Source of the DNA: a virus | Length of the DNA stretch: 64,000 bases | IMG/VR virus record: IMGVR_UViG_3300030430_004105 | Coordinates: 19,219 to 83,218 of that record | Reading direction: 5' to 3' (one strand) | The notes under the pieces: generated by a model | Databases searched by the model: none | Told to the model about the DNA's origin: nothing | Seen by the model: only the letters and a program-made list of their open reading frames with translations | Part shown: one piece after another, positions 30,247 through 37,805 of the stretch | Position numbering within the stretch: the first letter of the stretch is position 1 | Layout of the letters: each line of letters opens with the position of its first letter | Translations under genes and position numbers: made by a program

Positions 30247-30687
30247 ATATTTTGTTACATAATCCGTACAAATGTAATCGTACTTCTGTTCGTCAATATC
30301 CGGATATCTTTCTGGGAATAGAAACACAGTGTTTTTGCCACTAGTCTCTTTATTAGGGTATGCCCAGATATGCCCTTTAGATGTTATTGTATAATCATCT
30401 TCTTGGTGCCAAAAACAATGTATTTCAGAAGCCAACATTCGCTCTAGAGCATCTTTGTTTTTAGCATGGCACCAAAGCCCTTCTTGCTTAAGGAAAGTCT
30501 CTTGGATTTGATATTTGGGACTGTCATGTCCTAACAAATATTTTTCATCGATATACCAAACATCTATTTCAACATGAAAACCAGAATCCAGCAATGCTTG
30601 GATCGCTGCTGGGTGGTTTTCTACGGTTGTATCTTCTCCTTCGGTATATGCTCTGTGAGAAATAATTATCACTCTGTTAATCCCCAT
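30226..30687 (-). CDS. GDPD-like phosphodiesterase, short form
   Basis: A 153-residue protein with the catalytic pattern of the glycerophosphodiester phosphodiesterase/PI-PLC-like barrel: SHRAYTEG (His-Arg), VENHPAAIQ (Glu-Asn), VEIDVWY (Glu-x-Asp) and GHDSP (His-Asp). The usual family length is about 240 or more, so this is a short form, although the C-terminus (YICTDYVTKYLNKI) still resembles a final barrel strand with its substrate loop. It overlaps the RuBisCO-like gene by 19 bases and closes the sugar operon. It could release a glycerol- or polyol-phosphate from a lipid or polymer precursor (inference). Confidence 0.78.
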   Translation of the reverse strand: MGINRVIIISHRAYTEGEDTTVENHPAAIQALLDSGFHVEIDVWYIDEKYLLGHDSPKYQIQETFLKQEGLWCHAKNKDALERMLASEIHCFWHQEDDYTITSKGHIWAYPNKETSGKNTVFLFPERYPDIDEQKYDYICTDYVTKYLNKIDI

Positions 30688-31859
30688 TTTTCAATTGCGA
30701 TGTGATATTCTTCGCCATATTCCTTGTCAATTGATTGCCTCATAGCCATCGCTCCGCTCTTGGATCCATTAGGGTGTCCGTGAATCGCTCCTCCGACATT
30801 AGCCATATAGTCCAATCCAAAACGCTTGTTGATGGCTTTTACAAGCCCAGCATGCATACCACAACTGAGGGCTGGCATTACATTTCTATTATGAAGAACG
30901 TCCAAAGTATTCTTAAGTTCGTCTTCGTTGTCAGACATATACCCTCCCCACATTCCAGCGTGAATAAAATCAACTCCCATCAAGCCAGCAAGATCACAAA
31001 TAACATCCCAAGAGATGTGATAGTCATGAGATTTATTAGTCAAAACTTTGTCTCCGCTTTTCTGAAAGTGTATGAACATAGGAAGATCCAACTCTCTGAT
31101 CGATTTGTAAACTCCCAGTCCACTCCAAAAATTAATGTGTACTGCGTTTGCTCCAAGTTCATATACCCTCTTTACTCTATCGATAACATGATGAGGATCA
31201 CAATTTATACAAACTGCATAGACAACATTCTTATCCTTCAAATATTCCATAATCTTTGGAACCCTTTCTTCGATTGGGCAGCATGCAGGATTAGACATGA
31301 TCTCATCTTCTTTGATGAAATTGATTCCACCTTCTACCATTTCTTTAACCATCTCTAGCAAGACATCACTGTTGACACCAATCTTAGGCTTCACGATCCC
31401 TCCAAATAGTGGTTTATCGTGAGCACCAGTAAAGTCTCTAATACCATCAATTCCATATTTCGGCTTCATGAAATAATTATCTTCTATATGCTGTGGAAAG
31501 TCCACTTCCAAAAGATGACATTTGGTAACAATATCGATATCCATTTGTCCTCCCATAAACTGGCACAGCAAATGTGAAACGCCATCAGACTCAAAGTCAG
31601 TGTTGGCAATAGGAAAGGCAATTGTTACCTCTCCCTCTTGTTTTGTTTTAAGTACTTCTTCGTTACCAATCACAAAACAAGAGTGATTTTCAAACAACTC
31701 ATCTGTTTCCCAATGGTTTCGGACATTAGGGTTTCCAACACTCTGTCCTATGCTCAAACCCCATGCAGCATCTCTTAAAGTTTCATTAGAAGATAAAAAA
31801 TATCTACATAAAATGTATTTCTCTCTATCTATCTCGTCTATTGTTCTAAAAATTTTCAT
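30669..31859 (-). CDS. RuBisCO-like protein (form IV type), phage-encoded
   Basis: A 396-residue protein that aligns with RuBisCO large subunits by its motifs. GGIVKPKIG gives K157 and K159 (K175/K177 in spinach). GGINFIKEDE gives K183, D185 and E186 (carbamylated K201, D203, E204). PMFIHF gives H264 (H294), DFIHAGMWGGY gives H300 (H327), PALSCG gives S332 (S379), and NVGGAIHGHP gives G356/G357 (G403/G404). The loop-6 position of K334 is Tyr307, and the N-terminal Glu60/Thr65 region reads GQSVGNP. True carboxylation is therefore unlikely, while Mg-dependent enolase, decarboxylase or isomerase chemistry on a sugar phosphate remains possible. It overlaps the nucleotidyltransferase upstream by 4 bases and the GDPD gene downstream, so it belongs to the sugar operon. 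Assignment to the family is strong; the reaction is unknown. Confidence 0.93.
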   Translation of the reverse strand: MKIFRTIDEIDREKYILCRYFLSSNETLRDAAWGLSIGQSVGNPNVRNHWETDELFENHSCFVIGNEEVLKTKQEGEVTIAFPIANTDFESDGVSHLLCQFMGGQMDIDIVTKCHLLEVDFPQHIEDNYFMKPKYGIDGIRDFTGAHDKPLFGGIVKPKIGVNSDVLLEMVKEMVEGGINFIKEDEIMSNPACCPIEERVPKIMEYLKDKNVVYAVCINCDPHHVIDRVKRVYELGANAVHINFWSGLGVYKSIRELDLPMFIHFQKSGDKVLTNKSHDYHISWDVICDLAGLMGVDFIHAGMWGGYMSDNEDELKNTLDVLHNRNVMPALSCGMHAGLVKAINKRFGLDYMANVGGAIHGHPNGSKSGAMAMRQSIDKEYGEEYHIAIEKWGLTE

Positions 31860-32578
31860 AATTCCTCCAATTTTGTTAAAAAATTATTTAGTTCTTCAGG
31901 AGTTCCCATTCCCCTCATTTCATACACTGGATAAGGTTTAACAACCCCTCCTCTTGAGTTTATTAATATATTATACACTGGGCATATATAAAACTCATTG
32001 TTAAATCTAACGTTTCTAGATATCATCTCTTCGGCACAAGAAACATACTCTGATCCTTTAGCCCAATAATACATTCCAACTGTTGCAAAGTTACTTATCA
32101 CTTGCTTTTCGGCAACTTGTGTAATGTTTCCTGTATTATAGTCTACTCTTGAATACGAGTGCTTTGGGCTATCAGATAAGAAAAACGGTATGCAACCATC
32201 CAAACCTTTACAATAGTTCTGGAAGTGTTTAGGATCCCAATCAACCCATTGATCCGCATTTGCAATAAATAATGGCTCGTCATTATCAATATACTCTTTG
32301 GCTAGCAATGTTGTACATGCAGCACCCTCAGTTAAGCCATCTATCTCAACTAAAACAGAATTTTTTACACAATTTCGCAAATACTCTTTCATCTTTGGGT
32401 ATTTTTCCATGTGTTGTTTTTGGACTATGAAAATGTGTTCATTTTCAGGTAATCCAATATTTTCAATGACTCTTTGAATCATTGGTTTTCCGGCTACATC
32501 TATTAAAGGTTTAGGATCTGAGTAACCTGCTTTAAAAAATCTAGATCCTGCTCCTGCTAATGGTATTAATACTTTCAT
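31856..32578 (-). CDS. Sugar-phosphate nucleotidyltransferase
   Basis: A 240-residue protein with the nucleotide-binding start VLIPLAGAGSRFFKAGYSDP and KPLIDVAGKPMI of the NTP_transferase family. A metal-binding FIANADQWVDW segment and a late GTPEELNNFL helix follow. It should couple an NTP with a sugar or polyol phosphate. The base and sugar cannot be read from motifs. It is shorter than long GDP-mannose pyrophosphorylases and resembles small enzymes placed in capsule and phage sugar clusters. It overlaps the RuBisCO-like gene by four bases, so one may prepare the other's substrate. Confidence 0.85.
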   Translation of the reverse strand: MKVLIPLAGAGSRFFKAGYSDPKPLIDVAGKPMIQRVIENIGLPENEHIFIVQKQHMEKYPKMKEYLRNCVKNSVLVEIDGLTEGAACTTLLAKEYIDNDEPLFIANADQWVDWDPKHFQNYCKGLDGCIPFFLSDSPKHSYSRVDYNTGNITQVAEKQVISNFATVGMYYWAKGSEYVSCAEEMISRNVRFNNEFYICPVYNILINSRGGVVKPYPVYEMRGMGTPEELNNFLTKLEEL

Positions 32579-32587
32579 TTTTTCTCC

Positions 32588-33331
32588 TTAAAGTTTGTAT
32601 GCCCATCTTACCAATGGCACCATTCCATCTTCTTTATTTTTGTAATAATTGTCATATTTTTTTTGTATCATAAAGTTACCCATGTCTTCGAATAACCCCA
32701 GTTCTCTTAAATGCCTAGCGGCAATCATATGGTTAGAATCTAGTCCGTATGTTTCTAAAATATCATAAATTCTAGTAAAATTATACATATTATCGGAATT
32801 TGCAACAAACAATAGATCCCCAACTTCATAGTAATGAGACTCTCTATCGCAGCAAGAACCACGACATATTTCTGGATTGTACATATGTATTGGATCTGAG
32901 CCATTGTGATAAAATCTTTTCATGTCTAATCTGGAATCTTCAAAGTCAATCTTTTCTTGCAATGCTAAATCAAATCTAGATAATAATACGATATCGTACT
33001 TTATATTATGTTTTTGTTCATACTTTCTCATAACATCTAAAGATCGTTTGATAGAATACCAATTGCTTTTTATGGCAAATTGTCTAGTACTAAGATTAGA
33101 GCCAAAATCAATTTGATCTTGAAAAATACATCCTTTTGGATTATACATAGAAACCAACTCATCTTTAAATTGTCTATCCCAGCAATGAAAAAACACATCA
33201 ACATCATTATGATCTAACAAGTTCTCTTTCCAATGTTTAAACCCAATCTTTGCCGCATTCATATTCTGCCGTCCTAAAACATACTTTTTATTATTTCCTA
33301 CTTTTCCTCTCATACATAATGCTATTTTCAT
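32588..33331 (-). CDS. Putative glycosyltransferase-like protein of the sugar operon
   Basis: A 247-residue protein starting KIALCMRGKVG. The strand-loop YDIVLLSRFDLAL, with R-x-D, is reminiscent of the nucleotide-sugar binding and metal site of GT-A-like transferases in phage and bacterial capsule clusters. An HNDVDVFFHCWD segment precedes it. No membrane segment is seen. It lies three bases from the PhyH gene and nine from the nucleotidyltransferase. The family is not firmly recognised; the transferase call rests on the strand motif and neighbours. Confidence 0.6.
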   Translation of the reverse strand: MKIALCMRGKVGNNKKYVLGRQNMNAAKIGFKHWKENLLDHNDVDVFFHCWDRQFKDELVSMYNPKGCIFQDQIDFGSNLSTRQFAIKSNWYSIKRSLDVMRKYEQKHNIKYDIVLLSRFDLALQEKIDFEDSRLDMKRFYHNGSDPIHMYNPEICRGSCCDRESHYYEVGDLLFVANSDNMYNFTRIYDILETYGLDSNHMIAARHLRELGLFEDMGNFMIQKKYDNYYKNKEDGMVPLVRWAYKL

Positions 33332-33334
33332 CTC

Positions 33335-34219
33335 TTACTCCCTTATATATAACCTAGATGCATACTTCACTAATTCACTTAATTCATTCCATTTAGAATA
33401 TCGATACGATTTATAATTGAATATCGGAACTGGGTTGTAACTATATTGCAACTGCAGAATCAGTCTTGGTTTAGTCTTAGGCACAGTGCCTCTATGAATT
33501 CCATATGTGTCAGCAAACCAACTAGTTCCCGATTCTCCTGAAATAGTCTTTGCCAGATCACGACTGAAGTATTTGAAAACTTGCTCGTCTGAATATCTCA
33601 CAATCTCAAACATGTCTTTTGGGAGATCGTCTTCTGTATGGCTCCTCTTTACATACACCTGCTCTCCTTCGCCCAGTTCCACATCACTAAGTAACACAAA
33701 AAATTTCACAAACTTATAATCGTCAGCATCTCTATGGAACAACTGCATGTTAATTGGCTCGCTCACATCTTGAGGAAAACTCCACATTGGAAGAACCAAT
33801 GAAAGAGTTGCAGGGCATCCCAAATAACTAGATGCCATTTTTGTCAACCTTTCGTTAGTAATTAATTCGATCATATTAGGGCATAATAGATTATCTTTTA
33901 TCGTGTGTCTCCCAAGTTTAATGTTCTTAGGTATATTTGCCAAATCAAATTTTTGATGGCTACCATAGAAATCATAACAAGGTTTTGTTAAAAAATATTT
34001 GTACATATCCTGTGATTGATCTTGATCAAGAACGTTATCGATTATCATGACACCGTTTTTTCTCAACTCTTCACAGTCCATGTTAAAATCAAATTTGTAC
34101 TCAGTCACAAGTCTGTTACAAGTTTCCATAGATCTGGAATGTCTTGTTGCAAGATCCAGAGTTGCTCTCTGTTCTTCCCACTCAGGAGTAGGAAACTTGA
34201 GTATCCAATTTTCAAACAT
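33335..34219 (-). CDS. Phytanoyl-CoA dioxygenase-like Fe(II)/2-oxoglutarate oxygenase
   Basis: A 294-residue protein. The metal-binding facial triad is visible as H162-x-D164 (QLFHRDADDY) and H242 (YGIHRGTVP). R252 (KPRLIL) stands where the 2-oxoglutarate-binding Arg is found in the PhyH family. The N-terminal VMIIDNVLDQDQSQDMYKYF is the usual PhyH entry helix. Such enzymes hydroxylate or otherwise oxidise small substrates and are frequent in sugar and natural-product clusters. The probable substrate is an intermediate or a finished glycan of this operon. It overlaps the phosphatase gene by eight bases. Confidence 0.88.
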   Translation of the reverse strand: MFENWILKFPTPEWEEQRATLDLATRHSRSMETCNRLVTEYKFDFNMDCEELRKNGVMIIDNVLDQDQSQDMYKYFLTKPCYDFYGSHQKFDLANIPKNIKLGRHTIKDNLLCPNMIELITNERLTKMASSYLGCPATLSLVLPMWSFPQDVSEPINMQLFHRDADDYKFVKFFVLLSDVELGEGEQVYVKRSHTEDDLPKDMFEIVRYSDEQVFKYFSRDLAKTISGESGTSWFADTYGIHRGTVPKTKPRLILQLQYSYNPVPIFNYKSYRYSKWNELSELVKYASRLYIRE

Positions 34220-34808
34220 GTTTTATTTCCTTTAAGCAATTTTCGTGAAAGAAGTACACAGTGTCTTGTTTGTGCTTCAAAGGTAGTGTTTCTTCTGGGT
34301 GTAAGTTCATGAGTTTACCTCTCATTACTTTTGAAACCATCTCATGACATATAAAAATAATTTTTTGTCCCTCATATTTATCTAAAACAGATGATATTCT
34401 CTCACTTAATAATTCGTAACTCTCTCCCATCGGCACAATGTAGTGCCAATAATTACCTTTTTTGTACCTTCTGTCCAAAAACCCCGGAAAGTCTCTTTCT
34501 ATCTCTTCTTCTGTCTTTCCTTCCCAAAGCCCAAAGCAGTGTTCCTTTAAGTTTTCTTCTGTTATACACTGCATAAAATCAACACCTAGAGATTCACATA
34601 TTATGCTAGCATATTGCTGACATCTCCATTGAGGTGATGTAATAAATTTATATTCTCCTATATCTTTTCCTTCAAACTCCCTTTTGATCAAATCTGCTGT
34701 TCTTTTTGCTTGATCAATTCCTTTAATAGTCAGAGGAGAGTCTTTTTGTCCCTGCTTTCTTTTAGCCAAATTCCACACAGTCTGTCCATGTCTAATAATA
34801 TAAATCAT
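34212..34808 (-). CDS. Histidine phosphatase (phosphoglycerate mutase-like)
   Basis: A 198-residue protein with the active-site start MIYIIRHGQTVWN (RHG, catalytic His), SPLTIKGIDQA, TSPQWRCQQYA (second Arg), GLWEGKTEEE, and the late IIFICHEMVSKVMRG, where His stands in the second-His position. Members dephosphorylate sugar phosphates. It overlaps NeuB-like and PhyH genes and could remove a phosphate from the condensation product or its precursor, as dedicated phosphatases do in nonulosonate and KDO pathways. Confidence 0.9.
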   Translation of the reverse strand: MIYIIRHGQTVWNLAKRKQGQKDSPLTIKGIDQAKRTADLIKREFEGKDIGEYKFITSPQWRCQQYASIICESLGVDFMQCITEENLKEHCFGLWEGKTEEEIERDFPGFLDRRYKKGNYWHYIVPMGESYELLSERISSVLDKYEGQKIIFICHEMVSKVMRGKLMNLHPEETLPLKHKQDTVYFFHENCLKEIKHV

Positions 34809-35647
34809 ACGTACTTCATATCCTTGAGAAAATCCAATTCCTCTTTATGAAACTCAGTCAGTCCAGCATTATTCTCTAGAATCAATTTATCTATCGTTTC
34901 ATTCATTTCTCTGTACTTTTCTGGTGTCAGAGCGCAACCTAAATGGTGGATACCCCAATCTAAAGAGAGAGAAAAGTGTCTTTCAATCATTCTGGCGCCT
35001 TGGAGAGTTGCTAAAATAGATGGTGCATATCCAATTTCATGCCCAGAATACCCTATCTTTATATTATCACTTTCAAATTTGTTCCGAAGGTGTGTTATAT
35101 AAGTGATATTTGACTTGCCATCTGGTGTTGGGTAAATCGAAACTGTATGAAGCAAGAATGCTTTAAGTTTAAATCTATTAATTTTATTAACTAACTTTGA
35201 AACAAACTCATCAGACTTTCCACCCAAACTTATTATTAGTGGCTTATCCTCCTTAGCGCACAAAGTCATAACCTTATCAACTAATTCTGTTTTACCAGCA
35301 TCCATACTAGCAACTTTGTAGAAAGGAGGATCAAAAGTTTTAATGAATTCAAGCCCCTCTTCGTCATGTACAGTGCAGAACCATCTTATTCCTTTTGAAT
35401 TGCAGTAATTTGCTAAATATTCAAAATCTTCTTTACTTAACTCCAAAGATCCTCGATATGTCTTAAAATCAAAATTTCTCCATTTTTTACCATCGTCTTT
35501 GTAATATTTTTTAACATTCTTGAATTTAAGTTTAATTAGATTTGCCCCACCGGATACGGCTTCGTCAATCATTTTTTGAGCAATTTTAACCATACCTAGG
35601 TGGTTAATACTCAACTCTGCCACCATAATAGGTTTTTCAATTACCAT
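34805..35647 (-). CDS. NeuB-like nonulosonic acid synthase lacking the SAF domain
   Basis: A 280-residue TIM-barrel protein with NeuB signatures: VAELSINHLGMVKIAQKMID, GANLIKLKFKN, FYKVASMDAG, LLHTVSIYPTP, IGYSGHEIGY and MIERHFSLSLDWG (Glu-Arg-His-Phe). NeuB enzymes condense phosphoenolpyruvate with an N-acylated aldose to give sialic, legionaminic or pseudaminic type acids. The usual length is about 340-350 because of a C-terminal antifreeze-like SAF domain; that domain is absent here. It lies between the RraA-family gene and the phosphatase with short overlaps. No NeuC-like epimerase is visible, so the aldose is unknown. Confidence 0.88.
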   Translation of the reverse strand: MVIEKPIMVAELSINHLGMVKIAQKMIDEAVSGGANLIKLKFKNVKKYYKDDGKKWRNFDFKTYRGSLELSKEDFEYLANYCNSKGIRWFCTVHDEEGLEFIKTFDPPFYKVASMDAGKTELVDKVMTLCAKEDKPLIISLGGKSDEFVSKLVNKINRFKLKAFLLHTVSIYPTPDGKSNITYITHLRNKFESDNIKIGYSGHEIGYAPSILATLQGARMIERHFSLSLDWGIHHLGCALTPEKYREMNETIDKLILENNAGLTEFHKEELDFLKDMKYV

Positions 35648-36291
35648 CTTCCCATTTCCTCCACTATTTGTTCAAATGTTTTTTCCGTTTCATTAATCAA
35701 GAAACGAACTCTTTTTTCTCTTTCTAATTGTTCCAGTGCAATCGATTTAAATCTATCTTTAAGATCAGATCTTACAATTATAACACCATCTCTACTAGCA
35801 AACGAGTAATCATTTGGGGTTATCTTCACCCCCTCTATTTCAATATCAATCTGATATCTCGTCAAAGCCCAATAGTCTAAAGCATCAATTGGATTTTCGT
35901 CTTTACAAAACACAGGAAAATCTAGTTGATCAATAATATCGATATCTCTAACTACTCCATCTGTCACAAAACCTTTTGCTCCGAGTTTCTTATATATTAA
36001 AGAAGTTATATCACCACTATGTGCTACTTTGTCGTCATTCGCTTGTAAATAGACAATTGGATTATTCGCAAACATACTTGGCTTATACATATCAAGCCTT
36101 ATATTGTCTAGTTTTGAATAATCTACTTTCCAATCTCGTACCACTTCTCCATAAGTAGTGAAACAATCTCCCTGAATAATCGAGGTATAGCCACACTTGG
36201 GCTTTATATTAATATAAAAATCTTTATATTGTTCACCCATCAGCCTTAACGAATCATATACTATACCCATATAAATATCATTTGGTAACAT
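35641..36291 (-). CDS. RraA-family protein (HMG/CHA aldolase-like)
   Basis: A 216-residue protein with the RraA-family core HSGDITSLIY, GAKGFVTDGVVRDIDII (the conserved G-x-V-x-D-G-x-x-R-D, with catalytic Arg and Asp) and LDFPVFCKDENP, followed by GVKITPNDYSFASRDGVIIV, equivalent to the V-x-P-G-D ... D-G-V strand. The family includes 4-hydroxy-4-methyl-2-oxoglutarate aldolases, oxaloacetate decarboxylases and the RNase E inhibitor RraA. With the active-site residues present and with NeuA and NeuB on both sides (overlaps of 14 and 7 bases), an aldolase or decarboxylase role in the sugar pathway is more likely than RNase control. Confidence 0.83.
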   Translation of the reverse strand: MLPNDIYMGIVYDSLRLMGEQYKDFYINIKPKCGYTSIIQGDCFTTYGEVVRDWKVDYSKLDNIRLDMYKPSMFANNPIVYLQANDDKVAHSGDITSLIYKKLGAKGFVTDGVVRDIDIIDQLDFPVFCKDENPIDALDYWALTRYQIDIEIEGVKITPNDYSFASRDGVIIVRSDLKDRFKSIALEQLEREKRVRFLINETEKTFEQIVEEMGRW

Positions 36292-36946
36292 TCATCAACC
36301 TCTCAATTAATTCTAGATCTTCATTGACATTTATATCTAAAGATTCAATTTTTGAAACCCCTATCATCATTGGGCTCTCTCCAACTCTTGTCTTGTTTTT
36401 AAGTAGAGAATCTACAGTTATGCCGTAAAGTCCGTGTGTCTCCATTTTCAAGATATCTAATTCAAAACTGTTAGGCAGTTCTTTGGTTGAAAAATTATAA
36501 GATTTCCCATCTTTCCAGAAATACTCTTGAACATCTACAGTCGTGAAAAAAGAATCGTGATGAGGAAGTCCGTGGTTAACAAATCTTTCAATGCAAAAAT
36601 CTATAGTTTCAGATCTTAACAATGGTGAAGTGCAAAATGTCTGCAATAGTATGTCACATTCGTCAACGCTGTGAAGTCCGTATATCATCATTTCATTGGC
36701 ACCTATGTCATTTGTTGCGAGACTAGGGTGTCTTTTGATTAATTTCAATCCTCTAGAAAAAAGCGACTTTACACTAGCAATGATATCGTCACTTTCAGTA
36801 TCTAGATAAACGTTGTCTATGTTTTCACATTTGAGTGCTTTTTCACATGCAAGAAAAACCAATGTCTTTCCATTGATTTCGTACAAATTTTTATTTTTTA
36901 TCCTTTTGCTAGTTCCTTTAGCAGGGATAATTAAATTGATTTTCAT
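36278..36946 (-). CDS. NeuA-like CMP-nonulosonate cytidylyltransferase
   Basis: A 222-residue protein with the CMP-sugar synthetase start INLIIPAKGTSKRIKNKNLY (the P-A-x-G-x-S-K-R-I-x-x-K-N loop that binds CTP), NVYLDTESDDI, and LLQTFCTSPLLRSETID, equivalent to the Q-x-T-S-P-L-R motif. These enzymes activate nonulosonic acids or KDO with CTP. The full-length match to a single-domain NeuA and adjacency to a NeuB-like gene indicate a CMP-activated acidic sugar as operon product. Confidence 0.9.
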   Translation of the reverse strand: MKINLIIPAKGTSKRIKNKNLYEINGKTLVFLACEKALKCENIDNVYLDTESDDIIASVKSLFSRGLKLIKRHPSLATNDIGANEMMIYGLHSVDECDILLQTFCTSPLLRSETIDFCIERFVNHGLPHHDSFFTTVDVQEYFWKDGKSYNFSTKELPNSFELDILKMETHGLYGITVDSLLKNKTRVGESPMMIGVSKIESLDINVNEDLELIERLMNVTK

Positions 36947-37758
36947 ATTTTAAATCTCCGTATTTTTTTAGATAAAAAGCATTTGTCTGATTCATATGCT
37001 TCTATTGAGTTTCCTAGTTTTTCAAAATACTCTGCAAACACTCTAGACAGATTAATCGAATCTAGCATTTCAGAGTTGTATGGCTTTCCACAAGGATTTA
37101 TAGTTTTATTTCTAGATTCTTCATGATAAAAATGCTCAACAAAGCCTTCAATGCTGGGATCTGCATAATCCCACCCTACTGTTTTTACCTTATCAAACCC
37201 TAAATGCAAAGCAAAAAATAACACATTTTCATACATTATACCTGCTCCCCACTCTCTCATTAGTCCTGTTTTTTCAAAAGTATAATTCTCTAAACCATCA
37301 AAATCTTCAAAATATTGTTTTCTAGATAAAGGCATTCTAGTAGGTGTGCCATTACCAGTTGTGTCTCTGTTTATTATTTGTCCAGTAACTCTAGAACAAA
37401 TATCAACTTGTTGATTTTTCCAATACGCTGCTCTAGCAATAACCTCACTATTCCAATCAGATGATCCAATATAAAAACTTTCTTCTTTGTCGGGATAGTA
37501 GACATAGTTATTTGTATTAAAAAAATGAAAATCAATATAGTCTTTAAAAGGAAAATAACTTTGCTTGATAGTCATCAAACAATTGTTTTTCAGTTCTAGT
37601 TTTAACTTTTCTTTATCAATGTCTTTTAGAGATGGGCCGCATCCTAAAATATAACACGTTTGTCCCTTGAATTTGTCTTTAAAGAAAGACAGCCTCTCTT
37701 CATAAGAAGAAAGACTTTTTGCTTCAGCGATTATACTTTTTATATCTTTTTTGTTCAC
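36943..37758 (-). CDS. DUF115/GT42-like putative glycosyltransferase
   Basis: A 271-residue protein, first gene of the operon, with ribosome binding site AAAGAGG before the ATG at 37758. The nucleotide-binding start CYILGCGPSLKDIDKEKLK resembles both GT42 sialyltransferases (G-x-G-P-S-L-x-x-I-D) and the MptE/DUF115 domain of Maf flagellin glycosyltransferases. A later WGAGIMYENVLFFALHLGFD and VGWDYADPSI, followed by HFYHEE, fit the second substrate site of these families. Directly upstream of the NeuA-like gene, it is the natural candidate to transfer the CMP-activated acid. Assignment to a transferase is likely, the exact family less so. Confidence 0.72.
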   Translation of the reverse strand: MNKKDIKSIIAEAKSLSSYEERLSFFKDKFKGQTCYILGCGPSLKDIDKEKLKLELKNNCLMTIKQSYFPFKDYIDFHFFNTNNYVYYPDKEESFYIGSSDWNSEVIARAAYWKNQQVDICSRVTGQIINRDTTGNGTPTRMPLSRKQYFEDFDGLENYTFEKTGLMREWGAGIMYENVLFFALHLGFDKVKTVGWDYADPSIEGFVEHFYHEESRNKTINPCGKPYNSEMLDSINLSRVFAEYFEKLGNSIEAYESDKCFLSKKIRRFKI

Positions 37759-37774
37759 ATAAACCTCTTTATAT

Positions 37775-37805
37775 ATTATACGTTTAAGTTTGTCATTTTA
37801 TTCAA
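37775..37805 (-). promoter_or_regulatory. Phage promoter-like element for the RLP/nonulosonate operon
   Basis: TTGAATAAA, 16 bases, TATAAT on the minus strand, with AAACG before TATAAT. It overlaps the last ten codons and the stop of the GDP-mannose dehydratase gene and is 17 bases from the ATG at 37758. It should make the ten genes 37758 to 30226 a unit. Confidence 0.82.

Noticed and set aside
30669-31859. True CO2-fixing RuBisCO
   Set aside because: The loop-6 lysine is replaced by Tyr307 and the N-terminal active-site residues are changed; no phosphoribulokinase or carboxysome gene is present.
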